From the NCBI GenBank assembly GCA_943737045.1, contig CALSFV010000013.1, positions 596,501-660,500 of the forward strand: a DNA stretch of 64,000 bases, in the 5' to 3' direction. The translations under genes were made by a program, and so were the position numbers. How positions within the stretch are numbered: position 1 is the stretch's first letter; every line of letters begins with the position of its first letter. Positions 43,912 through 55,551 of the stretch are shown one piece after another. This DNA comes from Parapristionchus giblindavisi. Taxonomy: Eukaryota; Nematoda; Chromadorea; Rhabditida; Diplogasteridae. The notes beneath the pieces were generated by a model. The model was not told the origin of the DNA and ran no database searches. It was given only the letters and a program-made list of their open reading frames with translations.

Positions 43912-44420
43912 TAGTAGACTCTGATTCAATTCAAAATCGTCTTCTTTAAATATTCAGCGTAGATTTGACTATAAATGTTAGAGATAAGGCGATTTGTGGA
44001 GAAAATAAGAAGCAGTCAAAACATTTATGGATTCATTTGAGATTTAAAGCACATTAAAAACTACTTTTGCATGCAAAGCGAAGCTTCTCTATATCGACTC
44101 AATAAATTTTTATTGATTGATTCTTCTTCCTTATGGTATTGTAATGTTGACTGCATCGTGCCTGAAAGTTCCCTTTTTATCCAGATAATTCCGTATTTAC
44201 TATTTGTCCAAATTGAAATTATGGCAAAGAGTGGGAGAGCGAGAATTTCGGGCCGATTTCGTACCCGACCGAATTGCTCGACTCTTATTATTAGAAAACG
44301 GATTGATATGATAAATACAGCTTCGGGTTTCGGTTTTCGACTTCTTTTAGAAACAAGTGAAATAAAGACCTTTGATTTCTCGGATTTTTTCATGGTAAAA
44401 CGACTGGTTCGTTCAGAATA
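43912..44420 (-). promoter_or_regulatory. Conserved upstream region of gene 4
   Basis: Uninterrupted counterpart of the blocks upstream of genes 2 and 3; contains the complement of CATTTATAGTCAAATCTAC (about 43965-43983). Homology to gene 2 continues to about 44420 (GAACAAACCAGTC-like words near 9786 reversed here). Confidence 0.5.
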
Positions 44421-44934
44421 AGTGACTGACGCCTAGAGGTGGTGAGCCGAAAACCGGAATGCCTCTCGAAATGGGCGAGAAATGAGTCTAGTTTAGGCAA
44501 ATGCAAATTAGCCTAGCGAAACCGGAGCGAAACGATCTCTCATCGACTTTCGTTTCGGCTTCATGCAAATTCACCCAGTGAGACAGTCTGTTCCGGCTCG
44601 TTCCAGTTGCGAAAAACCTCCGAAATAATAGAAAAATAAGTGAAGAACAGGTGAGAATCACTCTCGAGCCGGCTGGAGGCGATTAGCATGTCTCGAGTTG
44701 GGGTGATAATACCATTATCTCAACCGAAATTCCGCTATCCTTTTCGTTTCGTCTCGTCTAGTAACGCCCAATAGTATTATAGTCTCTTCTTGATGCTCCC
44801 CCCCCCCCACATTCGCTGAACTCGGAAAGTCCACCAGTTCTAAAATAATTATCCACACTTCAATACGATCCGTAGTCTCTCTCCATCTCCGCTTTAGCGT
44901 TGCTCAATCGTAAGCAATTTCAACGATGAATATA

Positions 44935-46502
44935 CAGTGGTGGCCAGAAGGAAAACATATTTTGGTTTTTTGAGAAAAACTTTTCTTGTAGTTAACCGAT
45001 CACCTTGAAATTTTGATATAGTGTGCTCAAACGTGTTTCACAATGTACACCGAGGCATGTAGCCGGTTTTTTCAATTTCAACGGCTTCCAGGCTACAGTA
45101 TCCCAAAATGACCGTATGGCTCATTTTGAGTGGTTGAAGTTTCGACGTATTTTCGTTGTTTTAAACAATTTGTTCACCGTTTAAAAAGTATTTACGCATG
45201 CTACTATAATCATTTATCGATAATGTTTGCATTTATTGGATATGAATATCCATATCGTAGGTATATTGAGAATTTCAAAAGAATAACATTTTTTCATCAT
45301 TTTTGCTTGTTTATTATGATTTTTTTAAAATTTAATTTCTTGTATTGTTGTTTTTTATTATCGAAAACCGAAAGGGATGTAATATCTCTCCCCTGATATC
45401 CTGCGCGTCATCTTCCGCGGCGGTTTGATTGGTCTGAAGCAATCTGAACCTGCTCTCCATCTTGGTTTAAACCAGTCAACGATCTCCGGTATCATTAAAA
45501 AGGTCCCCAAATCCATGAAAAAATGTCAACCATCACTGGCTGGTATTTCACGCATCATCTAGCACCTTGACGACAGGATTATTATCAGCATATCGCGCGA
45601 GATAGCGCGGGCGAACTCCACAATCAACCAGCAAGAAATGGCACTATACGGTGTCGCTCCTCCATCGACTCACACCAGCCGTAGACAACCCAAACACGCT
45701 GGTTTTAACGCTAGAGTTCTTAGTACGAATCCCAGAATATCTCCTAAGAACAGAGAGAATCGTCTGAAGTGGCTAAACGCTCATTTCAAATAGACAGTCG
45801 CAGACTACCGAAAGGTCATCTGATCGGAAGAGTCCAAGTTCAATCTCTTTGGGCTCGGACGACCGGGTTGACGTCCGTAGACCAGACTGGGCTTGAGATG
45901 ATGTTCAGAAGCTTGTTCCCAAGGTGAATCAGCGAGGCAGAAGCTTCATGGTGCACAGGAACTCCGACTATGTCCTCTGCAGCGAATCAATGAAGTCATG
46001 ATCGCAACGGCTATCGTACGCTCCTGCTGGCCACACGTCGTTGGATCAGTCAGAAGCACGGAAACTAAGTAATAAATTAATATTTGTTAATTTAATCCGT
46101 TTAATAATTGATTTGCACCTGCATTTTTGCCCAAATATCACCCCCTTGAGTTATCCGCTTTGACATTGATTTAATCAATTATTTTGATTGTTAACGTGTT
46201 GAATATTGATAATAAATTTGTGTAATTGATTTTGAAAAATATATTCGTGAAGAAAAAATCGAAAAAACTGCATGAATACGTTTAAAAATTAAAGGAGAAG
46301 TAACTTCCTCAAAATGAGCCATACAGTCATTATGGGATACTGTAGCCTGGAAGCCGTTGAAATTGAAAAACCGACTCCATGCATCGGTGTACATTGTGAA
46401 ACACGTTTGAGCACACTATATCAAAATTTCAAGGTGATCGGTTAACTACAAGAAAAGTTTTTCTCAAAAAACCAAAATATGATATCCTTCTGGCCACCAC
46501 TG
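44935..46502. mobile_element. Tc1-like transposon, 1.57 kb, full length but dead
   Basis: TA lies at 44933-44934 and 46503-46504. The perfect ends CAGTGGTGGCCAGAAGGA extend into inverted repeats of roughly 190-200 bp (TTTTTTGAGAAAAACTTTTC, AGTTAACCGATCACCTTGAA). The interior holds a decayed Tc1-type transposase. Present only on the right side; no counterpart near 33.5 kb. Confidence 0.92.
45400..45910 (+). pseudogene. Tc1-like transposase pseudogene
   Basis: Translation of the plus strand gives a helix-turn-helix (GLKQSEPALHLGLNQSTISG), a linker, NRENRLKWLNAH, then TVADYRKVI, stop, SEESKFNLFG. In Tc1 transposases this last part is VIWSDESKFNLFG. Here W has become a stop and the catalytic Asp a Glu. 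At least one earlier in-frame stop interrupts the linker and another follows FK. Further downstream the frame is scrambled. Confidence 0.88.
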
Positions 46503-46524
46503 TAAATATAATGATCACAATGAT

Positions 46525-46660
46525 TCACAGAAGAGATTGGTCTTCTTTAAAATTGTGCCCATCAATGGTGAATGTCTTATCCTCGTTGCATGCGATAATA
46601 TCAGAAATATATTTTGTTGTTCATCTCAAACCGAACTTGTTCTCCATCAGGACGTATGTT
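46525..46660 (-). pseudogene. Decayed terminal A exon fragment
   Basis: The minus strand matches gene 1 exon 8974-9194: PDGEQVRFEMNNKIY, with the preceding TCP cysteine changed to Arg, then a 2-base deletion giving a stop, then CATGCAACGAGGATAAGACA as in gene 2. It is truncated at both ends next to the Tc1-like element and a C-run. Confidence 0.75.
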
Positions 46661-46689
46661 ATTTACACCCCCCCCCCCAGAATGGAGAG

Positions 46690-47256
46690 CCAATATTATA
46701 TTATATCATGTTCTTTATTATGTATCTTTCCTTTTATGTAAACAATATTAGTATTAGAGTAGCTAAATCTCAATCAATTTTTAATCGTTCACTCTTTAAC
46801 CTTATTAAGTTCTTCTTCTTTCCTTTGAAATATCGTATTATTGAAAACTGTCTTGTGTGGGTCATCCTACTGATGAGGCCCACCCCACACGGGCCGGTCC
46901 AGTGTCTAGGACCAACGCCGAAACACTGGATCGTTTTTTTTATCTCTAGATAGTCAGTCTTCACATAGTTTCTTTTGTAACACAACCTACTTTAAAACCA
47001 TTCTTTCATTACTTTAACTCTAATCCCTTTAAATTATCTCATGTCTCTTTGCGCCTCGGGCGTAGATAAATTACTTAATTACAGAGGGAAGCATTGTCGT
47101 TCACAGAAAAATAAAGACACTGGGAGAAATAGCAGAGGTTATCTGCATATCCTTATTCATATTCTAATCAAACAGTTAAAATTTGATTTTGATTTGTCTA
47201 CAATTTTTGAACTATCATTTCCTCAAAATCGAACTCGATACATGCTACCTGAAGCA
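46690..47256. other. No gene recognised
   Basis: AT-rich sequence. The part near 47190-47256 shows weak inverted similarity to the gene 1-gene 2 spacer after 9600 (CATGTATCGAGTTCGA). Nothing coding was seen. Confidence 0.4.
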
Positions 47257-47400
47257 ATGACGACCTAATTGAATTAGTTAAATCAACCGGGACAAATCTG
47301 GGACACATTCTTCCTTTTTACAAAACTTATGCCATTACAAATCAAAATTAAGATGATGCTATTCCTTAAAATCGTCGTAAATATTGTGTAATGTTTCTTG
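47257..47400 (-). repeat. Inverted copy of the gene 1-gene 2 spacer
   Basis: Complementary to about 9440-9602, including AGAATGTGTCCCAGAT and CGGTTGATTTA. Marks a copied piece of intergenic DNA of the gene family. Confidence 0.65.
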
Positions 47401-47429
47401 GAACTTTTGAAATAGTATATAATATCGAA

Positions 47430-47751
47430 ATTCAATTTAAATCCCGGTTCGATTACGGTAGTTCCGGTTACGGTATCCAGAAAGATAAAAGTTAACTCAC
47501 TATTGATATAATGGCAACTAGTATTTGGTCTCGGGTCATCATGAATTTTTCGACTTCTGCCATTTTCAACCATGAACCCCGGGTCATGGGTTGACTGAAA
47601 AAAATCAGTTCGCGATCCCCGACGGTTACGGTAGCACAATACCGTACACTCCCACTGGTAACAATGGTACAACTTTTGTTGCCATAGGCCATCTCCTAAA
47701 AGATTTATGATCCGTTGGCGAAATGATCGTTGGCGAAATGATCGCCCCCCT
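47430..47751. mobile_element. Half of a G/C-run-ended palindromic element
   Basis: It ends in a C-run at about 47744-47751 preceded by two GTTGGCGAAATGATC units and matches the right half of 13042-13530 (GCAACAAAAGTTGTA, ACGGTTACGGTAG). It truncates the B exon copy that begins at 47752. Confidence 0.65.
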
Positions 47752-47817
47752 GGAAAAGCTATTCCCAGAAATGAAAACCTCACTTGTGAAAATGAATATC
47801 GCGATAATTTGGTTGCG
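47752..47817 (+). pseudogene. 3' half of a B exon
   Basis: Encodes GKAIPRNENLTCENEYRDN followed by a GTATGT donor; mirror of the orphan exon at 32831-32961. The 5' half was removed by the adjacent element. Confidence 0.75.
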
Positions 47818-48298
47818 GTATGTATTAGATTAAAACAATGAATTTTCTGAACCTGGGTCAGTTTTGTCAGTATTGGAACTTCGGTTTATCTTTTCGATGG
47901 AATGGATTGGACATCCTCTTCACAGGGAGGACGATTTCCATGGGTGCGAAATGATCCCCGAGCTCTCCTCAAGATGGGAGAGCTTTGGTCTGAACCGGAG
48001 AGAATGAATGGAATGCTTTTATAGGATAATGGGGCGATATGAAAATGAAATTGGATTAGGACGAGAGAGTATGGGAAAGAGGAGAAAGAACTCTCATTTC
48101 TTCATTCTATCAATCTTGATGCAGTTGGCGGAGACTCCCGTTTCAACCGAGAGTATGGATTGATAAGCACTAAAACATCTACGTTCTCACAGCGCGAAAG
48201 TTGACTACGATATATCTGGGCGCTCTGCTCTCCATACGAACGCTTCTGACAAGACCTATCATCAAGTTTTACGAGTTCCCAAACATGCTTAGTGACTA

Positions 48299-48355
48299 CA
48301 ACTTTTGTGTAGCGATCCGAACCTCGTAGGCTCGAATCCCGCCCGGTGCAGATCA
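48299..48355 (+). other. tRNA-derived sequence, empty site of the Tc5-like insertion
   Basis: ACATGCTTAGTGACTAC followed by AGGCTCGAATCCCGCC. It contains the single target triplet that is duplicated around 30525-32178. Confidence 0.5.
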
Positions 48356-48714
48356 ACTTTGCCGATTTTTAGTAGAGCGGGAGGCTTCAAGCCAAAGTAA
48401 AATGTAGGGATTTCTCTCCATTGAGCCGCCGTGGGAAATTAGGGAAAGTAGCGGAGCAAAATGATCTGTTAAAAAGGTTCTAATAGCACCGCACATCTCT
48501 GTATTATCACTTCTTCAACCATGATATCAACGACAACGAACACGATTCTTCCAAAGTTGGACTGGAATGCATTACAATGCCATTTTAACTGAATCCTTGG
48601 CAAACCATGAGCGGAGTGGTGAAATTAATTGGGACGAACGAATGTACTATTGTTAGTCTAGCCTCAATACTAAACGAAAAATGAAATATATTTGGTATAA
48701 TACTCATTTTCCAG

Positions 48715-48960
48715 AAAACTCTCAATGGAATATTGTCGATAGCTTATATCGCTTGTGAGAATGACCAGTGAGTATTCTCCTTTTTCCAATTTATGAAGAA
48801 ATAAAATATACTTTTCATAAACCCCTTGTTCACGAAATACGTTTTGTTTAGATTATTTGCACGAAAAAATAAATGAACTGTTATAAAATCTAAATAAGAC
48901 TGATGTGCATACTTTAGATGGGTTGATGCTGTCACGCATAAAGTGTATCCCAACTTCCAG
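48715..48960 (+). pseudogene. Exons C and D of a family member, 3' end lost
   Basis: Exons 48715-48767 (C, 53 nt, GILSIAYIACENDQ) and 48918-48960 (D, 43 nt, WVDAVTHKVYPNFQ) with GTGAGT and GTATTT donors mirror 30047-30099 and 29854-29896. Homology stops near 49035, before E and A; the 49.0-49.3 kb segment and the satellite follow. The gene is therefore broken at its 3' end. Confidence 0.75.
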
Positions 48961-49325
48961 GTATTTTCCAGTTCTTTCCATTTTATAATACCTTACCTTT
49001 TTTTTACTAAATGAGCAATCGTATTCTGCTTAAGGCCAGTCTCGAAGAGACTGGCCCATTTGGGTTCTTTTTTTTTAGGAGAGACCTTTTACAACAGAGG
49101 ACTAGGAGACCTGTTTTTCAAAACTCCTCTCCGGGACCAGAATGGTGGCAAACTCGTTTCAAGTTCAGGGTAGTCAAGCCTATGGCTCCATATTCGAACG
49201 GTACCGGTCACAAGTCGGTACCATATCGGGAACCATGTGCACCTGAGTTGCAAAAATGTACCGAATGTCACGCTGGGCGGAGTCTTGGAGGACCAATGAG
49301 AGTGGAGGGGGCGGGGCCTAGACAA

Positions 49326-52300
49326 TTCGGAAACCGACATTTCGGAATAACTCGGCTCATAGAGGTCCTAGAAACTTGGGATGGGTATCATTGTGATCAG
49401 CATCAGTAACACTACCGTAATCTACCGTAACCCAGTTCGGTGGGTCAGATCAAGTTCGGTGGGTCAGATCGGGCATAACTCGGCTCATAGAGGTCCTAGA
49501 AACTTGGGATGGGTATCATTGTGATCAGCATCAGTGACACTACCGTAATCTACCGTAACCCAGTTCGGTGGGTCAGATCAAGTTCGGTGGGTCAGATTTC
49601 ACTAAAAATTGTCAGAACAGCCACTACTTGTGCGAAATCATTTTCGACTATTGTAAACTACAGTAATCTACCGTAACCCGGTTCGGTGGGTCAGATCAAG
49701 TGCGGTGGGTCAGATTTCACTAAAAATAGTCGGAACAGCCACTACTTGTGCGAAATCATTTTCGACTATTGTAAACTACAGTAATCTACCGTAACCTGGT
49801 TCGGTGGGTCAGATCAAGTGCGGTGGGTCAGATTTCACTAAAAATTGTCGGGACAGCCACTACTTGTGCGAAATCATTTTCAGCTATTGTAAACTACAGT
49901 AATCTACCGTTACCCGGTTCGGTGGGTCAGATCATGTGCGGTGGGTCAGATTTCAGTAAAAATTGTCAGAACAGCCACTACTTGTGCGAAATCATTTTCG
50001 ACTATTGTAAACTACAGTAATCTACCGTAACCCGGTTCGGTGGGTCAGATCAAGTGCAATGGGTCAGATTTCGCTAAAAATTATCGGAATGGCCACTACG
50101 TGTGCGTTATAATTTCCAGCTATTGTAAACTACAGTAATCTACCGTAACCCGGTTCGGTGGGTCAGATCAAGTGCAATGGGTCAGATTTCGCTAAAAATT
50201 ATCGGAATGGCCACTACGTGTGCGTTATAATTTCCAGCTATTGTAAACTACAGTAATCTACCGTAACCCGGTTCGGTGGGTCAGATCAAGTGCAGTGGGT
50301 CAGATTTCGCTAAAAATTATCGGAATGGCCACTACGTGTGCGTTATAATTTCCAGCTATTGTAAACTACAGTAATCTACCGTAACCCTGTTCGGTGGGTC
50401 AGATCAAGTGCAGTGGGTCAGATTTCGCTAAAAATTATCGGAATGGCCACTACGTGTGCGTTATAATTTCCAGCTATTGTAAACTACAGTAATCTACCGT
50501 AACCCTGTTCGGTGGGTCAGATCAAGTGCAGTGGGTCAGATTTCGCTAAAAATTATCGGAATGGCCACTACGTGTGCGTTATAATTTCCAGCTATTGTAA
50601 ACTACAGTAATCTACCGTAACCCGGTTCGGTGGGCCAGATCAAGTGCGGTGGGCCAGATTTCACTAAAAATTGTCAGAACAGCCTCTACTTGTGCGAAAT
50701 CATTATGAGCTAGTGCAAACTACAGTAATCAACCGTAACCCGGTTCGGTGGGTCAGATCAAGTGCGGTGGGCCAGATTTCACTAAAAATTGTCAGAACAG
50801 CCTCTACTTCTGCGAAATCATTTTCGGCTATTGTAAACTACAGTAATCTACCGTTACCCGGTTCGGTGGGTCAGATCATGTGCGGTGGGTCAGATTTCAG
50901 TAAAAAAATGTCGGAACAGCCACTACTTGTGCGAAATCATTTTCGACTATTGTAAACTACAGTAATCTACCGTAACCCGGTTCGGTGGGTCAGATCAAGT
51001 GCGGTGGGTCAGATTTCACTAAAAATAGTCGGAACAGCCACTACTTGTGCGAAATCATTTTCGACTATTGTAAACTACAGTAATCTACCGTAACCCGGTT
51101 CGGTGGGTCAGATCAAGTGCAATGGGTCAGATTTCGCTAAAAATTATCGGAATGGCCACTACGTGTGCGTTATAATTTCCAGCTATTGTAAACTACAGTA
51201 ATCTACCGTAACCCGGTTCGGTGGGTCAGATCAAGTGCAATGGATCAGATTTCGCTAAAAATTATCGGAATGGCCACTACGTGTGCGTTATAATTTCCAG
51301 CTATTGTAAACTACAGTAATCTACCGTAACCCGGTTCGGTGGGTCAGATCAAGTGCAGTGGGTCAGATTTCGCTAAAAATTATCGGAATCGCCACTACGT
51401 GTGCGTTATAATTTCCAGCTATTGTAAACTACAGTAATCTACCGTAACCCGGTTCGGTGGGTCAGATCAAGTGCAGTGGGTCAGATTTCACTAAAAATAG
51501 TCGGAACAGCCACTACTTGTGCGAAATCATTTTCGACTATTGTAAACTACAGTAATCTACCGTAACCCGGTTCGGTGGGTCAGATCAAGTGCAATGGGTC
51601 AGATTTCGCTAAAAATTATCGGAATGGCCACTACGTGTGCGTTATAATTTCCAGCTATTGTAAACTACAGTAATCTACCGTAACCCTGTTCGGTGGGTCA
51701 GATCAAGTGCGGTGGGTCAGATTTCACTAAAAATAGTCGGAACAGCCACTACTTGTGCGAAATCATTTTCGACTATTGTAAACTACAGTAATCTACCGTA
51801 ACCCGGTTCGGTGGGTCAGATCAAGTGCAGTGGGTCAGATTTCGCTAAAAATTATCGGAATGGCCACTACGTGTGCGTTATAATTTCCAGCTATTGTAAA
51901 CTACAGTAATCTACCGTAACCCTGTTCGGTGGGTCAGATCAAGTGCAGTGGGTCAGATTTCGCTAAAAATTATCGGAATGGCCACTACGTGTGCGTTATA
52001 ATTTCCAGCTATTGTAAACTACAGTAATCTACCGTAACCCTGTTCGGTGGGTCAGATCAAGTGCAGTGGGTCAGATTTCGCTAAAAATTATCGGAATGGC
52101 CACTACGTGTGCGTTATAATTTCCAGCTATTGTAAACTACAGTAATCTACCGTAACCCGGTTCGGTGGGCCAGATCAAGTGCGGTGGGCCAGATTTCACT
52201 AAAAATTGTCAGAACAGCCTCTACTTGTGCGAAATCATTATGAGCTAGTGCAAACTACAGTAATCAACCGTAACCCGGTTCGGTGGGTCAGATCAAGTGC

Positions 52301-55165
52301 GGTGGGCCAGATTTCACTAAAAATTGTCAGAACAGCCTCTACTTCTGCGAAATCATTTTCGGCTATTGTAAACTACAGTAATCTACCGTTACCCGGTTCG
52401 GTGGGTCAGATCATGTGCGGTGGGTCAGATTTCAGTAAAAAAATGTCGGAACAGCCACTACTTGTGCGAAATCATTTTCGACTATTGTAAACTACAGTAA
52501 TCTACCGTAACCCGGTTCGGTGGGTCAGATCAAGTGCGGTGGGTCAGATTTCACTAAAAATAGTCGGAACAGCCACTACTTGTGCGAAATCATTTTCGAC
52601 TATTGTAAACTACAGTAATCTACCGTAACCCGGTTCGGTGGGTCAGATCAAGTGCAATGGGTCAGATTTCGCTAAAAATTATCGGAATGGCCACTACGTG
52701 TGCGTTATAATTTCCAGCTATTGTAAACTACAGTAATCTACCGTAACCCGGTTCGGTGGGTCAGATCAAGTGCAATGGGTCAGATTTCGCTAAAAATTAT
52801 CGGAATGGCCACTACGTGTGCGTTATAATTTCCAGCTATTGTAAACTACAGTAATCTACCGTAACCCGGTTCGGTGGGTCAGATCAAGTGCAGTGGGTCA
52901 GATTTCGCTAAAAATTATCGGAATGGCCACTACGTGTGCGTTATAATTTCCAGCTATTGTAAACTACAGTAATCTACCGTAACCCTGTTCGGTGGGTCAG
53001 ATCAAGTGCAGTGGGTCAGATTTCGCTAAAAATTATCGGAATGGCCACTACGTGTGCGTTATAATTTCCAGCTATTGTAAACTACAGTAATCTACCGTAA
53101 CCCTGTTCGGTGGGTCAGATCAAGTGCAGTGGGTCAGATTTCGCTAAAAATTATCGGAATGGCCACTACGTGTGCGTTATAATTTCCAGCTATTGTAAAC
53201 TACAGTAATCTACCGTAACCCGGTTCGGTGGGCCAGATCAAGTGCGGTGGGCCAGATTTCACTAAAAATTGTCAGAACAGCCTCTACTTGTGCGAAATCA
53301 TTATGAGCTAGTGCAAACTACAGTAATCAACCGTAACCCGGTTCGGTGGGTCAGATCAAGTGCGGTGGGCCAGATTTCACTAAAAATTGTCAGAACAGCC
53401 TCTACTTCTGCGAAATCATTTTCGGCTATTGTAAACTACAGTAATCTACCGTTACCCGGTTCGGTGGGTCAGATCATGTGCGGTGGGTCAGATTTCAGTA
53501 AAAAAATGTCGGAACAGCCACTACTTGTGCGAAATCATTTTCGACTATTGTAAACTACAGTAATCTACCGTAACCCGGTTCGGTGGGTCAGATCAAGTGC
53601 GGTGGGTCAGATTTCACTAAAAATAGTCGGAACAGCCACTACTTGTGCGAAATCATTTTCGACTATTGTAAACTACAGTAATCTACCGTAACCCGGTTCG
53701 GTGGGTCAGATCAAGTGCAATGGGTCAGATTTCGCTAAAAATTATCGGAATGGCCACTACGTGTGCGTTATAATTTCCAGCTATTGTAAACTACAGTAAT
53801 CTACCGTAACCCGGTTCGGTGGGTCAGATCAAGTGCAATGGATCAGATTTCGCTAAAAATTATCGGAATGGCCACTACGTGTGCGTTATAATTTCCAGCT
53901 ATTGTAAACTACAGTAATCTACCGTAACCCGGTTCGGTGGGTCAGATCAAGTGCAGTGGGTCAGATTTCGCTAAAAATTATCGGAATCGCCACTACGTGT
54001 GCGTTATAATTTCCAGCTATTGTAAACTACAGTAATCTACCGTAACCCGGTTCGGTGGGTCAGATCAAGTGCAGTGGGTCAGATTTCACTAAAAATAGTC
54101 GGAACAGCCACTACTTGTGCGAAATCATTTTCGACTATTGTAAACTACAGTAATCTACCGTAACCCGGTTCGGTGGGTCAGATCAAGTGCAATGGGTCAG
54201 ATTTCGCTAAAAATTATCGGAATGGCCACTACGTGTGCGTTATAATTTCCAGCTATTGTAAACTACAGTAATCTACCGTAACCCTGTTCGGTGGGTCAGA
54301 TCAAGTGCGGTGGGTCAGATTTCACTAAAAATAGTCGGAACAGCCACTACTTGTGCGAAATCATTTTCGACTATTGTAAACTACAGTAATCTACCGTAAC
54401 CCGGTTCGGTGGGTCAGATCAAGTGCAATGGGTCAGATTTCGCTAAAAATTATCGGAATGGCCACTACGTGTGCGTTATAATTTCCAGCTATTGTAAACT
54501 ACAGTAATCTACCGTAACCCGGTTCGGTGGGTCAGATCAAGTGCAGTGGGTCAGATTTCGCTAAAAATTATCGGAATGACCACTACGTGTGCGTTATAAT
54601 TTCCAGCTATTGTAAACTACAGTAATCTACCGTAACCCTGTTCGGTGGGTCAGATCAAGTGCAGTGGGTCAGATTTCGCTAAAAATTATCGGAATGGCCA
54701 CTACGTGTGCGTTATAATTTCCAGCTATTGTAAACTACAGTAATCTACCGTAACCCGGTTCGGTGGGCCAGATCAAGTGCGGTGGGCCAGATTTCACTAA
54801 AAATTGTCAGAACAGCCTCTACTTGTGCGAAATCATTATGAGCTAGTGCAAACTACAGTAATCAACCGTAACCCGGTTCGGTGGGTCAGATCAAGTGCGG
54901 TGGGCCAGATTTCACTAAAAATTGTCAGAACAGCCTCTACTTGTGCGAAATCATTTTCGGCTATTGTAAACTACAGTAATCTACCGTAACCCGGATCGGT
55001 GGGTCAGATCAAGTGCGGTGGGCCAGATTTCACTAAAAATTGTCAGAACAGCCTCTACTTGTGCGAAATCATTTTCGGCTATTGTAAACTACAGTAATCT
55101 ACCGTAACCCGGTTCGGTGGGTCAGATCAAGTGCGGTGGATCAGATTTCACTAAAAATTGTAGGA
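49326..55165. repeat. 118-bp satellite array with higher-order structure
   Basis: About 49 tandem units of 118 bp, each with GTAATCTACCGTAACCCGGT, TTCGGTGGGTCAGATCAAGT and one of several TCGGAATGGCCACTACG or TCGGAACAGCCACTACT variants. Private variants recur at a distance of 2598 bp (GCAATGGATCAGATTT near 51236 and 53834; TCGGAATCGCCAC near 51384 and 53982), so about 2.6 kb (22 units) was duplicated as a block. The left edge (49326-49480) still carries the terminal sequence type of the transposon at 2444-3632 (ACCGACATTTCGG, TAACTCGG). Recurrent 94-codon frames are by-products. Confidence 0.93.
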
Positions 55166-55551
55166 ATAGCCACTATCGATTTTTGTAGCAAATGTGTCAA
55201 AAATATCCTATCACAAGTGTATTCAATCGATCTGTCGTCGATAGTAGACGTACCAAATGGTACGGATCGTACATATATGTATTTGAAATACCATGAATAA
55301 TAGAGCATATTTAACCATGCAATGCATTGTCCATTATTCAAAACTTAAGATATTAAATGCAAATATATTTTATTTTCTATGATGGACGGGTATGTGTGAT
55401 AAAAGAATATTTATTATATATTGTAATATATTATATTTATTGTATTCTAACAATGTTTAGCATTTATTATAGTTTAGTGCAAAAAATACATTTTCTACAA
55501 TGATTTTTAACCGCGGTTTCCACCGCGATTCAATAAAACTAAAAGAACCCC
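55166..55551. other. No gene recognised between satellite and second palindrome
   Basis: AT-rich single-copy-looking sequence with GATGGACGGGTATGTG and a short CCGCGGTTTCCACCGCG hairpin near 55509-55531. No exon of the local family was seen. Confidence 0.5.

Larger units (their letters stand above)
33546..44333. repeat. Large palindrome (about 10.8 kb) with gene pair and RTE copies
   Basis: Mirror positions sum to about 77,960 over most of the arms (for example 34391-34521 with 43676-43806 after a 240-bp insertion, 36739-36884 with 41071-41216, 37248 with 40717), placing the axis near 38,980. Arms carry genes 3 and 4 and RTE copies. They differ by scattered substitutions, a MITE (left only), about 240 bp near 43070-43312 (right only), a different CAAAT repeat number and a G-run indel, so they have diverged independently. 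Mirror homology continues outward, with gaps, to 29.8 and 49.0 kb. Confidence 0.88.

Noticed and set aside
33546..44333. Palindrome as a trivial folded-read assembly artefact
   Set aside because: The arms differ by a MITE with its own target duplication, a 240-bp insertion and many substitutions; a chimeric join remains possible and is raised as a check.
49011..49409. 132-codon frame rich in Arg and Gly
   Set aside because: It runs from the broken end of a family member through a hairpin into the satellite; no recognisable domain and no splice context.
50671..50955. 94-codon frames recurring at 50671, 52206 and 53269
   Set aside because: They are produced by two to three 118-bp satellite units lacking stops in one frame; identity reflects block duplication, not selection.
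49326..55165. Possible CRISPR array
   Set aside because: Units are 118 bp with no short repeat/unique spacer alternation, and the DNA is eukaryotic.
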